Of a DNA stretch of 64,000 nt, positions 39,262-48,800 are shown in pieces (within the stretch, counting starts at the first letter, position 1; each line of letters opens with the position of its first letter). Source of the stretch: Corynebacterium sp. 13CS0277 (GTDB lineage Bacteria; Actinomycetota; Actinomycetes; Mycobacteriales; Mycobacteriaceae). The position numbers and the translations under genes were made by a program. The notes under the pieces were generated by a model. That model was not told where the DNA came from, did no database searches, and saw nothing but the letters and a program-made list of their open reading frames with translations. The stretch covers positions 1 to 64,000 of the forward strand of contig NZ_PPDL01000017.1 in NCBI RefSeq assembly GCF_002994655.1, in the 5' to 3' direction.

Positions 39262-40179
39262 TTAGGAGGAGAAGGACGAGCCCCCGCCGAGCAGCTTGCT
39301 CAGCGCCTGGCCGGCCCGCCCCAGGGCGGCGGTCTCATCGGGGGTGAGCCCCACGAGGTCGCCCACCTGCTCGAGGGGGAGCCCCGCGTCTGGCGCGGTG
39401 GGCGTGGTGCCCGCCCCGTGGGTGCCGGGGCGGCTGGTGGTGTCGGGCAGCACCACCGTCGGCAGGCCCGGGGTCCACTGGCCCCAGTCGCTGGCGTATA
39501 CCTCGTTGACGTCGCACTGCACCCCATCGACGGTGACCTGCTTGTTCTGCGGCAGCTGGTGGATGTGCGCCTGCGGGTGCAGCCGGCCCTGGGAACCCCA
39601 GTCGTGCATCCAGTAGTAGGACCCCAGGCGGTCGGCCACGCACCAGTCGATGACGTTGTAGTTGCCGTACACGCCCAGAATGTAGCCCTTGGCCCGCAGC
39701 AGGCGATCGGCCTCCTTGAGGAAGGGGCGGATCTGCTGCTCGTATTCGCTGCGGGTGGGGTTCGCGTCGACCGCCATGTAGATGGGGCGGCCGGTGGGGC
39801 CGCCGGCCCGGATGTGGAAGTCGATCGCCAGCGGCACGTGCTTCGTGGCACCGGCGGCCCCGGTCTTCCAGTCGGCGGTGGGGCCCACCCCGAACTGGTA
39901 CACGGAGGCCACCGCCAGGTTGTGGGCGGCGAAATCCTCGGCCTCTGGGCGGCGGATCGGTTTGGCGTTCATCCACTCCGCGCCGGGGCGGGGCGCGGAT
40001 ACGTAGCGCATCGCGCCCTGGTAGCCGGCCGCGCGGACGGCCGCGCCGCTGGGCACGTTGGCGGAGTAGTCGAGCACCCGGGCGAGGACGGGGCGGGCGT
40101 GGGCGGTGCCCGCGCCCACCACGCCTGCGCCGACGGCGAGGAGGGTGCTGGCGAGGAAGTGGCGGCGGCTGAGTGTCAT
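39262..40179 (-). CDS. Tat-exported DUF1906 (glycoside hydrolase-like) protein
   Basis: 305 residues. The N-terminus MTLSRRHFLASTLLAVGAGVVG is a twin-arginine signal (SRRHFLA), cut near AHA-RP (residue 28). The mature domain matches DUF1906/Rv2525c-like glycoside hydrolase-like folds: VLDYSANVPSGAAVRAAGYQGAMRYVS, GRPIYMAVDANP, KGYILGVYGNYNVIDWCV and WMHDWGSQGR...HIHQL. A short Pro/Thr linker and a helical tail ending in Gly/Ser complete it. The mycobacterial Rv2525c is Tat-exported and reported to affect cell-wall properties. The ATG at 40179 follows GAAGGC. Confidence 0.85.
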   Translation of the reverse strand: MTLSRRHFLASTLLAVGAGVVGAGTAHARPVLARVLDYSANVPSGAAVRAAGYQGAMRYVSAPRPGAEWMNAKPIRRPEAEDFAAHNLAVASVYQFGVGPTADWKTGAAGATKHVPLAIDFHIRAGGPTGRPIYMAVDANPTRSEYEQQIRPFLKEADRLLRAKGYILGVYGNYNVIDWCVADRLGSYYWMHDWGSQGRLHPQAHIHQLPQNKQVTVDGVQCDVNEVYASDWGQWTPGLPTVVLPDTTSRPGTHGAGTTPTAPDAGLPLEQVGDLVGLTPDETAALGRAGQALSKLLGGGSSFSS

Positions 40180-40400
40180 TGGGGGCCTTCCATCGTGTGG
40201 GGCGCGCCCGGGGGTTGAGAAGAAAACGCCGGCACATGCGCCACAGAAGTGGATAGAGATAACTTCAGCCACTCTAGCAACAACTGTGGTGTGGCGGGGC
40301 AGAACAGGACGCCGAGAGCCACCCCAGAGCGCACGCCGCGGCCCGTCCCGCAGACGACAACACCCCTGCGGCGACACGCAGTCGCGGCAGGGGTGGGATT

Positions 40401-40422
40401 CCACGCCACCGCAGTGGCGTGG
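40401..40422 (-). terminator. terminator of the 88-aa gene
   Basis: Perfect 9-bp arms (CCACGCCAC/GTGGCGTGG) with a 4-nt loop, just after the stop at 40437. A second hairpin (CACCCCTGC...GCAGGGGTG region) lies right behind it at about 40360-40396. Confidence 0.6.
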
Positions 40423-40436
40423 GGGAGTGGAGTGGT

Positions 40437-40703
40437 TTACTCGTCGTCCAGCATCGAGTTGCGGTCGTTCGGGGTGAGCTGACCGTTCATGTTGGAGAAG
40501 TTCTTCGCGATGGTGCGGGCCATGAACATCTCACAGGCGCCGAAGAGCTTCTTCGCGTCGTACATGTTCAGGGTCAGCAGGCGCTCCTTGGTGCCGTCGT
40601 CCAGAAGCTTGTCGATCTCCAGGTACTCGAAGTCGTTCTGGTCGGCCAGGGTGCACACAACCTTGATGCCGTTGATGTCGGTGAAAGTGGGCTTAACAGA
40701 CAT
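40437..40703 (-). CDS. conserved small protein of unknown function
   Basis: 88 residues (MSVKPTFTDINGIKVVCTLADQNDFEYLEIDKLLDDGTKERLLTLNMYDAKKLFGACEMF...). No signal or membrane segment. Predicted beta-strands come first and a helix at AKKLFGACEMFMARTIAKNF. Lys/Asp-rich and less GC-driven than random frames, with its own terminator, so clearly a gene. The ATG at 40703 is preceded by GAGGGACCCC. I recognise no family. Confidence 0.75.
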   Translation of the reverse strand: MSVKPTFTDINGIKVVCTLADQNDFEYLEIDKLLDDGTKERLLTLNMYDAKKLFGACEMFMARTIAKNFSNMNGQLTPNDRNSMLDDE

Positions 40704-41051
40704 GGGGTCCCTCGAATCTGTGGTGGATAGACGTCGACGGTGTCGACGGCGGGCGCGGCGCCAGCTGCTGCCGCAACGATCACGCTGCCGGCGTGCGGGG
40801 TGGCGCACGGTTACCCTCCACCCTAGAGCGAAACCACGGGCCGCGTGTTCCAAACGTGCCCAAGTGTTTCCTGTTTCACCCCATCTGCTACCCCCGCGCA
40901 GCGGAAATGTGGGGGTGCTGCGCGACCAACCTCACACGGCAGGTGCCCCCGACGCTTCCCCTGCGGGCAGTGCTGCGTGCGCCCATCGAGGGTCGCACGC
41001 CCCGCACGTACGCCGGGTGCGGGTGATGTTGTACCCTTAGACGCGACGCAT
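40704..41051. other. gap between the 88-aa gene and tRNA-Arg
   Basis: About 350 bp without a gene. It holds the promoter of the tRNA: a TACCCT -10-like box about 13 nt before the tRNA (near 41033-41038). No other structure noted. Confidence 0.45.
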
Positions 41052-41124
41052 GCCCTAGTAGCTCAGTGGATAGAGCACGGCTCTCCTAAAGCCGGTGTCG
41101 GAGGTTCGATTCCTCTCTGGGGCA
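41052..41124 (+). tRNA. tRNA-Arg (anticodon CCU)
   Basis: 73-nt cloverleaf: acceptor GCCCTAG/CTGGGGC (one G-T pair), D-loop AGCTCAGTGGATAGAGC, anticodon loop CTCCTAA with CCT at its centre, T-arm GGAGGTTCGATTCCTC, discriminator A. CCA is not encoded. It reads AGG codons. tRNA 3' ends of this kind are frequent integration sites, and a low-GC island lies just beyond it. Confidence 0.97.
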
Positions 41125-41182
41125 CAACACCACAGCAACTGCGCCGGGTTCACGCTCATACGCCTCCCCCAGCCAGTAACGC

Positions 41183-41217
41183 CAGACCCCCGAGCCCTGC
41201 CAGGGTTCGGGGGTCTG
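41183..41217. terminator. tRNA-Arg terminator
   Basis: 17-nt arms (CAGACCCCCGAGCCCTG with near-perfect complement, one mismatch) and a 1-nt core, 58 nt after the tRNA. Confidence 0.85.
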
Positions 41218-41287
41218 CGCATGTGATCGGGATAGCCGGCACCCGCACTCCTGATGGGTGAGGAACCTCGCAGGGTGTGATTGTGGG

Positions 41288-41773
41288 CTAAAACAGGATC
41301 CCGTGCTCTTTCCACTGCGGGCGAAGACTTGTCAGGTCGGCTTCGTTTGTCAGCGGGCTGGCTGCCCAGGCGGTGAGAAGGGGAATGAAGAATTCGAGGT
41401 CGGGCGCATTCTCGAGTAGCTCAAAATGAGCGCCGTTGATGAGTTCCTCGAGGCTCAGTCGATGTGGTTGCGAGCAGTCAATCAACGTCTTCTTAGTGAG
41501 GAAAGGGTGTGACTTTGCCTCGAGGGTTACTGAGACATCACTGGCGCTGCAGTCGAAAGGCTTGAATATCCGATCGAGTTGATCGCGCGCCTTTTCTACT
41601 CGAGACGTCGCGTTGACCAAGAGGAAGTGCTCTGGGTCGGGTTTCCCGAGGACAAAAAACATGTGGGCCGTCTCCGAGGGAAACGGCGGATCCCCTTGGA
41701 ATCGCAGGGATGAGCCAGCCACGCAACTATGAGTGAGCCATAGTTCCCTGCGTTTTCCATCAAGCCGTAGCAT
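41288..41773 (-). CDS. probable toxin partner of the Panacea protein (unknown family)
   Basis: 161 residues from the ATG at 41773. It overlaps the end of the Panacea gene by 14 nt. No known enzyme motif. Visible pattern: AHMFFVLGKPDPEHFLLVNATSR (two beta-strands), VEKARDQLDRIFKPF (helix), then HPFLTKKTLIDCSQPHRLSLEELI, which recalls the strand-turn-helix layout of PemK/MazF-like SH3-barrel toxins. This is a weak resemblance by eye. Base composition is clearly lower in GC than the flanks. Genes following a Panacea antitoxin are usually its toxin, so I infer a toxin or effector. The longer in-frame extension to 42202 is antisense shadow of the Panacea gene. Confidence 0.7.
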   Translation of the reverse strand: MLRLDGKRRELWLTHSCVAGSSLRFQGDPPFPSETAHMFFVLGKPDPEHFLLVNATSRVEKARDQLDRIFKPFDCSASDVSVTLEAKSHPFLTKKTLIDCSQPHRLSLEELINGAHFELLENAPDLEFFIPLLTAWAASPLTNEADLTSLRPQWKEHGILF

Positions 41774-42446
41774 CTTCACGGGTATCTTGCGTGGGCTGCG
41801 TGATGAATTCGCGCAATGCATTGCGCTCGACAAAGTGTTCGCGCGCAGCCTTAAGTACCTCTGGGTCCACCTGGAAGTATTCGTCAGGCTGATTCTCGGG
41901 GTCATCGAAGAAGTCGATGGTCTGGATGCGGAACGACTTCTTCTCGGAATTCGGAACGAAGGCGCGCGTCCACTCGGGATAAACATGACTGATGTCGCAT
42001 GCCGCTTCGAACGCGCCCTTCGAACGGAAGTGTTCGTATGCCTTCTCCAACATGAGAATGTCGGCCTTGGACAGGTGATCGGTGCCGGGGTCAGAAATGA
42101 TCGCGACGTCGTAGTCGCGGGTTTCGAAATGTTCTTTCCACCACTGAGCGTCGACGATCGATGTCCACTTGGGATCAGGTACTTCGTTCGGCTTGCACGC
42201 ACGAATGAGGTTGTAGGTCGACGAAGCGACCGGGCCGTATGTCAATGCAGCGTAGCGGTCTTCCGTCAACTCGGTTCCGAAGTTGCGCAGGCTGAAACGA
42301 TCGGCGGCCCACAGCAGTTTGATGAGCTTCAGGTACTTCTTGCCGTCACGGCTTTTGCTGTCATCTGCGCTCTCCTTCAAAAAGAAGTTGAGCGCCTGGG
42401 CGGTTTTAATGGCAGAGAACGTGGGGACGGTTGGAGTGTTTGGCAC
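41760..42446 (-). CDS. Panacea (DUF4065) domain protein, probable antitoxin
   Basis: About 228 residues. The N-terminal half carries the DUF4065/Panacea signature: AIKTAQALNFFL, KKYLKLIKLLWAADRFSLRNFGTELTEDRYAALTYGPVASSTYNLIR, then SKADILMLEKAYEHF. The C-terminal about 90 residues are acidic with PDEYFQVDPEVL. Panacea domains act as versatile antitoxins that neutralise many unrelated toxins encoded next to them. GC is near 50-55 percent in sampled lines against roughly 65-70 in neighbours, indicating transfer. The start is probably the GTG at 42446 (GAGAGGA 6 nt upstream); ATG 42464 is an alternative. Confidence 0.85.
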   Translation of the reverse strand: MPNTPTVPTFSAIKTAQALNFFLKESADDSKSRDGKKYLKLIKLLWAADRFSLRNFGTELTEDRYAALTYGPVASSTYNLIRACKPNEVPDPKWTSIVDAQWWKEHFETRDYDVAIISDPGTDHLSKADILMLEKAYEHFRSKGAFEAACDISHVYPEWTRAFVPNSEKKSFRIQTIDFFDDPENQPDEYFQVDPEVLKAAREHFVERNALREFITQPTQDTREDATA

Positions 42447-42803
42447 GAGCGATCCTCTCGGCATAGCCGGAAGTGTCAACACTGGTCTCGTCTGGATCCT
42501 CGATCCGAAGAAACCTCTGGAACCTTGTGTCTGGGGAACTCACGATGGCTGACAGATGAGACGTCATCCATGGATGGCGGGGTGAGGGGTAGGCGCCGAT
42601 GCTTCGGTCCCGACGGCATTTGTCGTCGGTGGCGTCATGTCGCTTTGTGGCCCCTTGCGGGATTGTACCCCCACTTTCGTGCATTTTTCCACAGATCGGC
42701 CAATTGTGCTACGTCAGCGCAGTCGCGCACCCATGCTCTACAACGACGACTGGGTCCCGCCCACACACATGTGAGGGGACCCGGCAGCGATGCGGCGTGG
42801 GCC
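42447..42803. other. gap upstream of the Panacea pair
   Basis: About 355 bp without a gene. It contains the promoter of the Panacea operon (a TTGACA lies at 42476-42481 on the minus strand, without a good -10) and the 3' flank of mrx1. No direct repeat of the tRNA-Arg end was found. Confidence 0.45.
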
Positions 42804-43055
42804 TTAGGAGCTCAGCTCCTCCAGCTTGCGGCGCACCTCAGATGCCGGCGGGTTGGTGGCGTGGGTGCCGTCGGAGTACTTCACGGTCGGCACGACGCGG
42901 TTGCCGTCGTTGACGGACTCCACCCAGGCGGCGGCGTCGAGGTCCTGCTCCACGTCGATGTTGGTGTACGGGGTGTTCGTCCGGTCCAGGGCCTTGGTGA
43001 GGCGCTGGCAGAAGGGGCACCAGGTGGTGGTGTACAGGGTGACGTGGTTGCTCAT
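42804..43055 (-). CDS. mrx1: mycoredoxin (glutaredoxin-like)
   Basis: 83 residues. Thioredoxin fold with the active site C13-P-F-C16 (TTTWCPFCQRL), cis-Pro in VVPTVKYSDGTHATNPPASEVRRKL. Mycoredoxins reduce mycothiol-protein disulfides in actinobacteria that lack glutathione. The start is the ATG at 43055 (MSNHVTLYTTTWCPFC). Confidence 0.88.
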   Translation of the reverse strand: MSNHVTLYTTTWCPFCQRLTKALDRTNTPYTNIDVEQDLDAAAWVESVNDGNRVVPTVKYSDGTHATNPPASEVRRKLEELSS

Positions 43056-43196
43056 GGTGGAGAGAATAAACCTTTCACTGGTGTGGATTCGCCACACCCC
43101 TGTGCCGTACTCACCGCGTGGGGGACAGTCGGGGTGTGGATGTGTGGGTGCTGGCCATGCTACCGAACCTTCCGGCCAGCGGGAGGGTGCGTGCGC

Positions 43197-44027
<831 letters not shown>

Positions 44028-44825
44028 CTACACGGCCACCTGGGCGCGGATCAGCGGGTGCGGATCGTAGCCGGTGAGCGTGATGTGCTCGAAGGTGTAG
44101 TCACTCATGCTGTCCGCCGGTGCGAGCTCCACCTGGGGGTAGGGGCGCGCCTCGCGGCTGAGCTGCAGTTCCACCTGCTCGCGGTGATTGTCGTAGATGT
44201 GGCAATCACCACCGGTCCAGATGAACTCGCCCACCTTCAGGCCCGCCTGCTGTGCGAACATGTGGGTGAGCAGCGCGTAGGACGCAATGTTGAACGGCAC
44301 ACCGAGGAACATGTCAGCGCTGCGCTGGTACAGCTGGCAGGACAGGGAGCCGTCGGCCACGTACAGCTGGAACAGCAGGTGGCACGGCGGCAGCGCCATG
44401 TTGTGCAGCTCGGAGACGTTCCACGCGGAGACGATGTTGCGCCGCGAATCCGGGTTCGACTTCAGTGTCTCGACCGCCTGCTGGATCTGGTCGATGTGCC
44501 GGCCATCGGGGGTCGGCCAGGAGCGCCACTGCACCCCGTACACCGGCCCCAGATCGCCGTTGTCATCGGCCCACTCGTCCCAGATGGTGATGTTGTTGTC
44601 GTGCAGGAAGCCGATGTTCGACTCGCCGCGCAAGAACCACAACAATTCGCCCACGACGGAGTGCCAGTGCACCTTCTTCGTCGTGATGAGCGGGAAGCTC
44701 TCCGACAGGTCGAAGCGCATCTGCTGCGCGAACAGGGAGGTGGTGCCGGTGCCGGTGCGGTCGTCCTTGTGGGTGCCTTCCCGCAGGATTTTCGCCAGCA
44801 GGTCTTCGTACGGGGTCAGGATCAT
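44028..44825 (-). CDS. thyA: thymidylate synthase
   Basis: 265 residues, the usual bacterial ThyA length. Catalytic Cys148 in [10 protein letters not shown], the dUMP-binding [23 protein letters not shown], Arg in [10 protein letters not shown], and GDCHIYDNH. It methylates dUMP to dTMP with methylene-tetrahydrofolate. The start overlaps the cysQ stop by 4 nt (cysQ-thyA-dfrA order). Confidence 0.97.
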   Translation of the reverse strand: MILTPYEDLLAKILREGTHKDDRTGTGTTSLFAQQMRFDLSESFPLITTKKVHWHSVVGELLWFLRGESNIGFLHDNNITIWDEWADDNGDLGPVYGVQWRSWPTPDGRHIDQIQQAVETLKSNPDSRRNIVSAWNVSELHNMALPPCHLLFQLYVADGSLSCQLYQRSADMFLGVPFNIASYALLTHMFAQQAGLKVGEFIWTGGDCHIYDNHREQVELQLSREARPYPQVELAPADSMSDYTFEHITLTGYDPHPLIRAQVAV

Positions 44826-45583
44826 GCGAAGCTGCCGTGGGCCTCACGGTATTCCGCGGCGTAGTCCAGGATGTCGTCGGCGAGCTCCGGGCGGCAGATC
44901 AGCACGTCCGGCAGGTAGGTGTCCTTGTTGTTGTAGGTCAGCGGGGTGCCGTCCAGGCGGGAGCAGTGCAGGCCCGCGGCGAGGCACACGCCCACCGGTG
45001 CGGCGGAGTCCCACTCGTACTGGCCGCCGGCGTGGACGTAGGCGTCCGCGTCGCCGAGCAGCACGTGCATGGCCTTCGCGCCGGCGGAGCCCATGGGGAG
45101 GGTGTCGAAGCCGAGCTTTTCCGCGACGAAGGAGGCGACCTCCGGGGCGCGGTTGTGGCTCATGACTACCTTCTTGGCCAGGGGGCCGCCCACAGCCTTG
45201 GATTCCTCGGAGGTGAACACCACACCGAGGTCCGGCAGGGCGACGGCGGCGTGGATCGGGGAGCCGTTCTCCACGAGGGCGATGTGCACGGCCCAGTCCT
45301 GGCGGCCGGTCGCGAACTCCTTGGTGCCGTCGAGCGGGTCGATGATCCACACGCGGTCCTTGGCGAGGCGCGCCGGGTTGTCGGCGGCCTCCTCGGAGAG
45401 CACACCATCGTCGGGGCGGTGCTGGGCCAGCACCCGGGCGATCCAGTTCTGTGCCAGGTCATCGCCCGCGTCGCCGAGGTTGCGGCCGCGGAGCAGGCCC
45501 ACGTTGCGCACACCTTTGAGGATCTCGCCGGTGCCCTGCGCCAGGCGGCGGGTCAAAATAGCGTCATCAACTTTCGCAGTCAT
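44822..45583 (-). CDS. cysQ: 3'(2'),5'-bisphosphate nucleotidase, CysQ-like
   Basis: 253 residues. Inositol-monophosphatase fold: metal-binding SEE (about 63-65), DPLDGTKEF (82-90) and [13 protein letters not shown]. Such enzymes hydrolyse 3'-phosphoadenosine 5'-phosphate from sulfate assimilation, and may also act on inositol phosphates. AGGAGGC directly precedes the ATG at 45583. First gene of the thyA unit and divergent from lhr. Confidence 0.9.
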   Translation of the reverse strand: MTAKVDDAILTRRLAQGTGEILKGVRNVGLLRGRNLGDAGDDLAQNWIARVLAQHRPDDGVLSEEAADNPARLAKDRVWIIDPLDGTKEFATGRQDWAVHIALVENGSPIHAAVALPDLGVVFTSEESKAVGGPLAKKVVMSHNRAPEVASFVAEKLGFDTLPMGSAGAKAMHVLLGDADAYVHAGGQYEWDSAAPVGVCLAAGLHCSRLDGTPLTYNNKDTYLPDVLICRPELADDILDYAAEYREAHGSFA

Positions 45584-45813
45584 GCCTCCTAGAGTAGTTG
45601 GTTTTATGCCCGGGTGTGGACTTGTAAAGCCCGTTCAATAACACCCCGCCCCGGAGTATGGCTCAGGGGTGGAGTTCACGAGCGCCCCGCCACCGTTCGT
45701 GCCGGGCGTACACAGGGAACAGAGTCGGCCGTCCGCAGGGAACGAAAGGGGCCCGGGCGACAGTTATCCACAGGGCGCGCGGGTGGCGGTAGAGCTGATT
45801 CGCACTTGTGTTT

Positions 45814-45819
45814 TACAGT
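45814..45819 (+). promoter_or_regulatory. -10 box of the leaderless lhr promoter
   Basis: TACAGT at 45814-45819 lies 7 nt before the ATG at 45827; the -35 is weak (TAGAGC near 45791). Confidence 0.45.
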
Positions 45820-45826
45820 GGTGCAC

Positions 45827-48800
45827 ATGTCGACGCTCACCGAACGTTTTCGCCCGGAGGTCGCCACCTGGTTTTCGGAGGTGTTTGCGGCCCCCACCGC
45901 AGTCCAGGCCGGCGCCTGGGAGGCGATCTCCCGTGGGGAGAACACCCTCATCGTGGCGCCGACCGGTAGCGGTAAGACGCTGGCGGCGTTTTTGTGGGCG
46001 TTGAATTCTTTGGCCGGCCAGCCCGGCCAGCTGCCGCTGCCGGTGGAGGACCTGCCCACGGCCGGCGCGGCGGGGGCGCAGTCGGGCCCGGATGGCCAGG
46101 CCCGGCAGGGCGTGCGAGTGCTGTACATCTCCCCGCTGAAAGCGCTCGGCGTCGACGTGGAACGCAACCTGCGGGCACCGCTGCTGGGTATTGGCCAGGT
46201 GGCCGCCCGCCTCGGGGAGGCGGCACCCGATATTCGGGTTGCTGTGCGCAGCGGCGACACACCGCCGGCGGAACGGCAGCGGCAGGTGAAAAATCCCCCG
46301 GACATTCTCATCACCACCCCGGAGTCCCTCTACCTCATGCTGACAAGCAAGGCGGGTGGGATTCTGCGCAGCGTCGACACCGTCATCATCGACGAGATCC
46401 ACGCGGTGGCAGGTACCAAGCGGGGCGTGCACCTCGCCCTGTCGCTCGAGCGGCTGGAGCACCTGTGCGCCACGCCCCCGCAGCGCATCGGCCTGTCCGC
46501 CACCGTGCGCCCCCTGGAGCGGGTCGCCCACTTCCTCGGCGGGGATCGGCCGGTGACCATGGTGAACCCGGAGTCGGCGAAGGCGTGGGATCTGCAGGTG
46601 CGTTCCGCGGTGCCGAACATGAGCGACCTGCCCACCCCTGAACTGGGATCCCCCATCGGGGAGGTCGTGCTCGACGACCGCTCCGGCGGCATGGCGGGGC
46701 TGGGGGCGATCCTCGACGAACACTTTCCGCACCCGCAGCAGCCCCAGGGCACGTCGCCCAGCCAGGCCGTGGAGGACGCAGCAGAGGACACCGTGGGTGA
46801 GGTCGATCCCGGTGCACTGTGGGGCACCCAGGGGCCGGTCCTGCTCCCGGCCGAGGACCCGAACTCGACGGCGGAATCGCCAGGATCGGTGCCGGCGGAC
46901 GAGAAGGCCGCAGCTGCGGCCGCGCCTGCAGTGGGGGCTGCCCCTGCCGTCGACACCGCCGTAGTCGCTGGTCGTCTCGCCACGATCGAGGGTGGCGGCT
47001 GGGAGGAACTCCAGGGCACCACCCCGCAGCCCGGATCCATCTGGCCGTTTATCGAGCAGGCCGTGTACGAGGAAATCATGGGCGCGACCAGCACCCTGGT
47101 CTTCGTCAACTCCCGCCGCCAAGCCGAACGGCTGACCTCCCGCATCAACGAGCTCTATGCGGCCCAGTTCGCACCAGAGGAACTCTCCGCGAGCATGCGG
47201 CGCCTGCCCGCCAGCCTCGGCAAAGTCAACGACGTTGCCGGCACCGCGCCGACACTCATCGCCCGCGCCCACCACGGGTCGGTGGCCAAAGACGAACGCG
47301 CGATAACAGAGAACATGCTGAAAAGCGGTGAGCTGCGCGCCGTCGTCGCGACCAGTTCCCTGGAACTCGGCATCGACATGGGCGCGGTCGACAAGGTCAT
47401 CCAAGTCCAGTCCCCACCGACGGTCGCCAGTGGTGTGCAGCGCACCGGCCGCGCCGGCCACAGCGTCGGCGCCACGAGCGCCGGCTCCTTCTACCCGCTG
47501 CACCGCAGCGACCTGCTGCAGACCTGCGTGGTGGTCTCCCGCATGGCGCGCGGCGAGATCGAGGAACTCGTGGTGCCGAGCAACCCCCTCGACGTGCTCG
47601 CCCAGCAGACCGTCGCCATGACCGCCCAGGGTGAGATCCACGCCGACGAGTGGTTCGACATCGTCCGCCGGGCGATGCCCTACCAGCAGCTGCCGCGGGA
47701 GGTCTTCGACGCGGTCCTCGACCTCGTCAGCGGCGTGTACCCCTCGACGGACTTCTCCGAACTGCGCCCCCGGGTCGTCTACGACCGGGTCACTGGGATG
47801 CTCAGCCCCCGGCCGGGCGCGCAGCGCATCGCCGTGACCTCCGGGGGCACGATCCCCGACCGGGGGCTGTTCGGCGTGTTCCTCGTCGGCGGTGACGAGG
47901 CAGGCTCCGCGCCGCGGCGCGTCGGCGAACTCGACGAGGAAATGGTCTACGAGTCCCGCGTCGGCGACGTGTTCACCCTCGGGGCGTCCAGCTGGCGCAT
48001 CGAAGAGATCACCCGCGACCAGGTGCTCGTCACCCCCGCCCCGGGGCACACCGGCCGGCTGCCGTTCTGGACAGGCGACCAGGCGGCCCGCCCCTTCGAA
48101 CTGGGCTGCGCAGTCGGCGCCTTCCGCCGTGAGGTGGCCGCCACCCCGGCGATGCTCGACAACCTGCTCGGCGGCCACGGCGAGATCGACCCCTGGGCAC
48201 GCGACAACCTCCTGGCCTACCTCGAGGAGCAGCGCGAGGCCTGCGGCATCATCCCCGACGAGCGCACGCTGCTGCTTGAGCGGTTCCGCGACGAACTCGG
48301 CGACTGGCGGGTCATTCTCCACACCCCCTTCGGTAGGGGCGTCAACGCCCCCTGGGCGCTGGCCGTCGGCCACCGCATCGCCCAGACGACCGGCATCGAC
48401 GCCCAGGCCGTTGCCGGCGACGACGGCATTGTGCTGCGCCTGCCCGACGGGGAGCACGAACCCGGGAGCGAACTGTTCCACTTCGACCCGGACGAGATCG
48501 CCGACATCGTCACCGCTACCGTCGGCGACTCCGCCCTGTTCGCCTCCCGCTTCCGGGAATGCGCCGCCCGCGCCCTGCTGCTGCCGCGGAAAAACCCCGG
48601 GGCCCGCGCCCCACTGTGGCAGCAGCGGCAGCGCGCCGCCCAACTCCTCGACGTCGCGAAGGCCTACCCCAGCTTCCCCATCATCTTGGAGACCGTCCGC
48701 GAATGCCTCCAGGACGTCTACGACCTACCCAGCCTGCAGAAAGTCTGCGCGGACCTGGCCAGCCACCAGATCCGCACCGCCGAGGTCACCGTCACCACCC

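Noticed and set aside
41774..42202. N-terminal extension of the 161-aa partner gene
   Set aside because: The extended frame overlaps the Panacea gene almost completely and its Ser/Arg/Thr-rich sequence looks like a shadow; ATG 41773 overlaps the Panacea stop as in coupled pairs.
41100..42803. Direct repeats of the tRNA-Arg 3' end (att sites) and an integrase
   Set aside because: No second copy of the T-arm/acceptor sequence and no recombinase gene seen in the interval.
45764..48643. Long open frame of about 960 codons on the minus strand opposite lhr
   Set aside because: It is antisense to unmistakable Lhr helicase motifs, and its composition (Val/Gly/Asp/Arg/His) is typical of GC-rich shadow frames.
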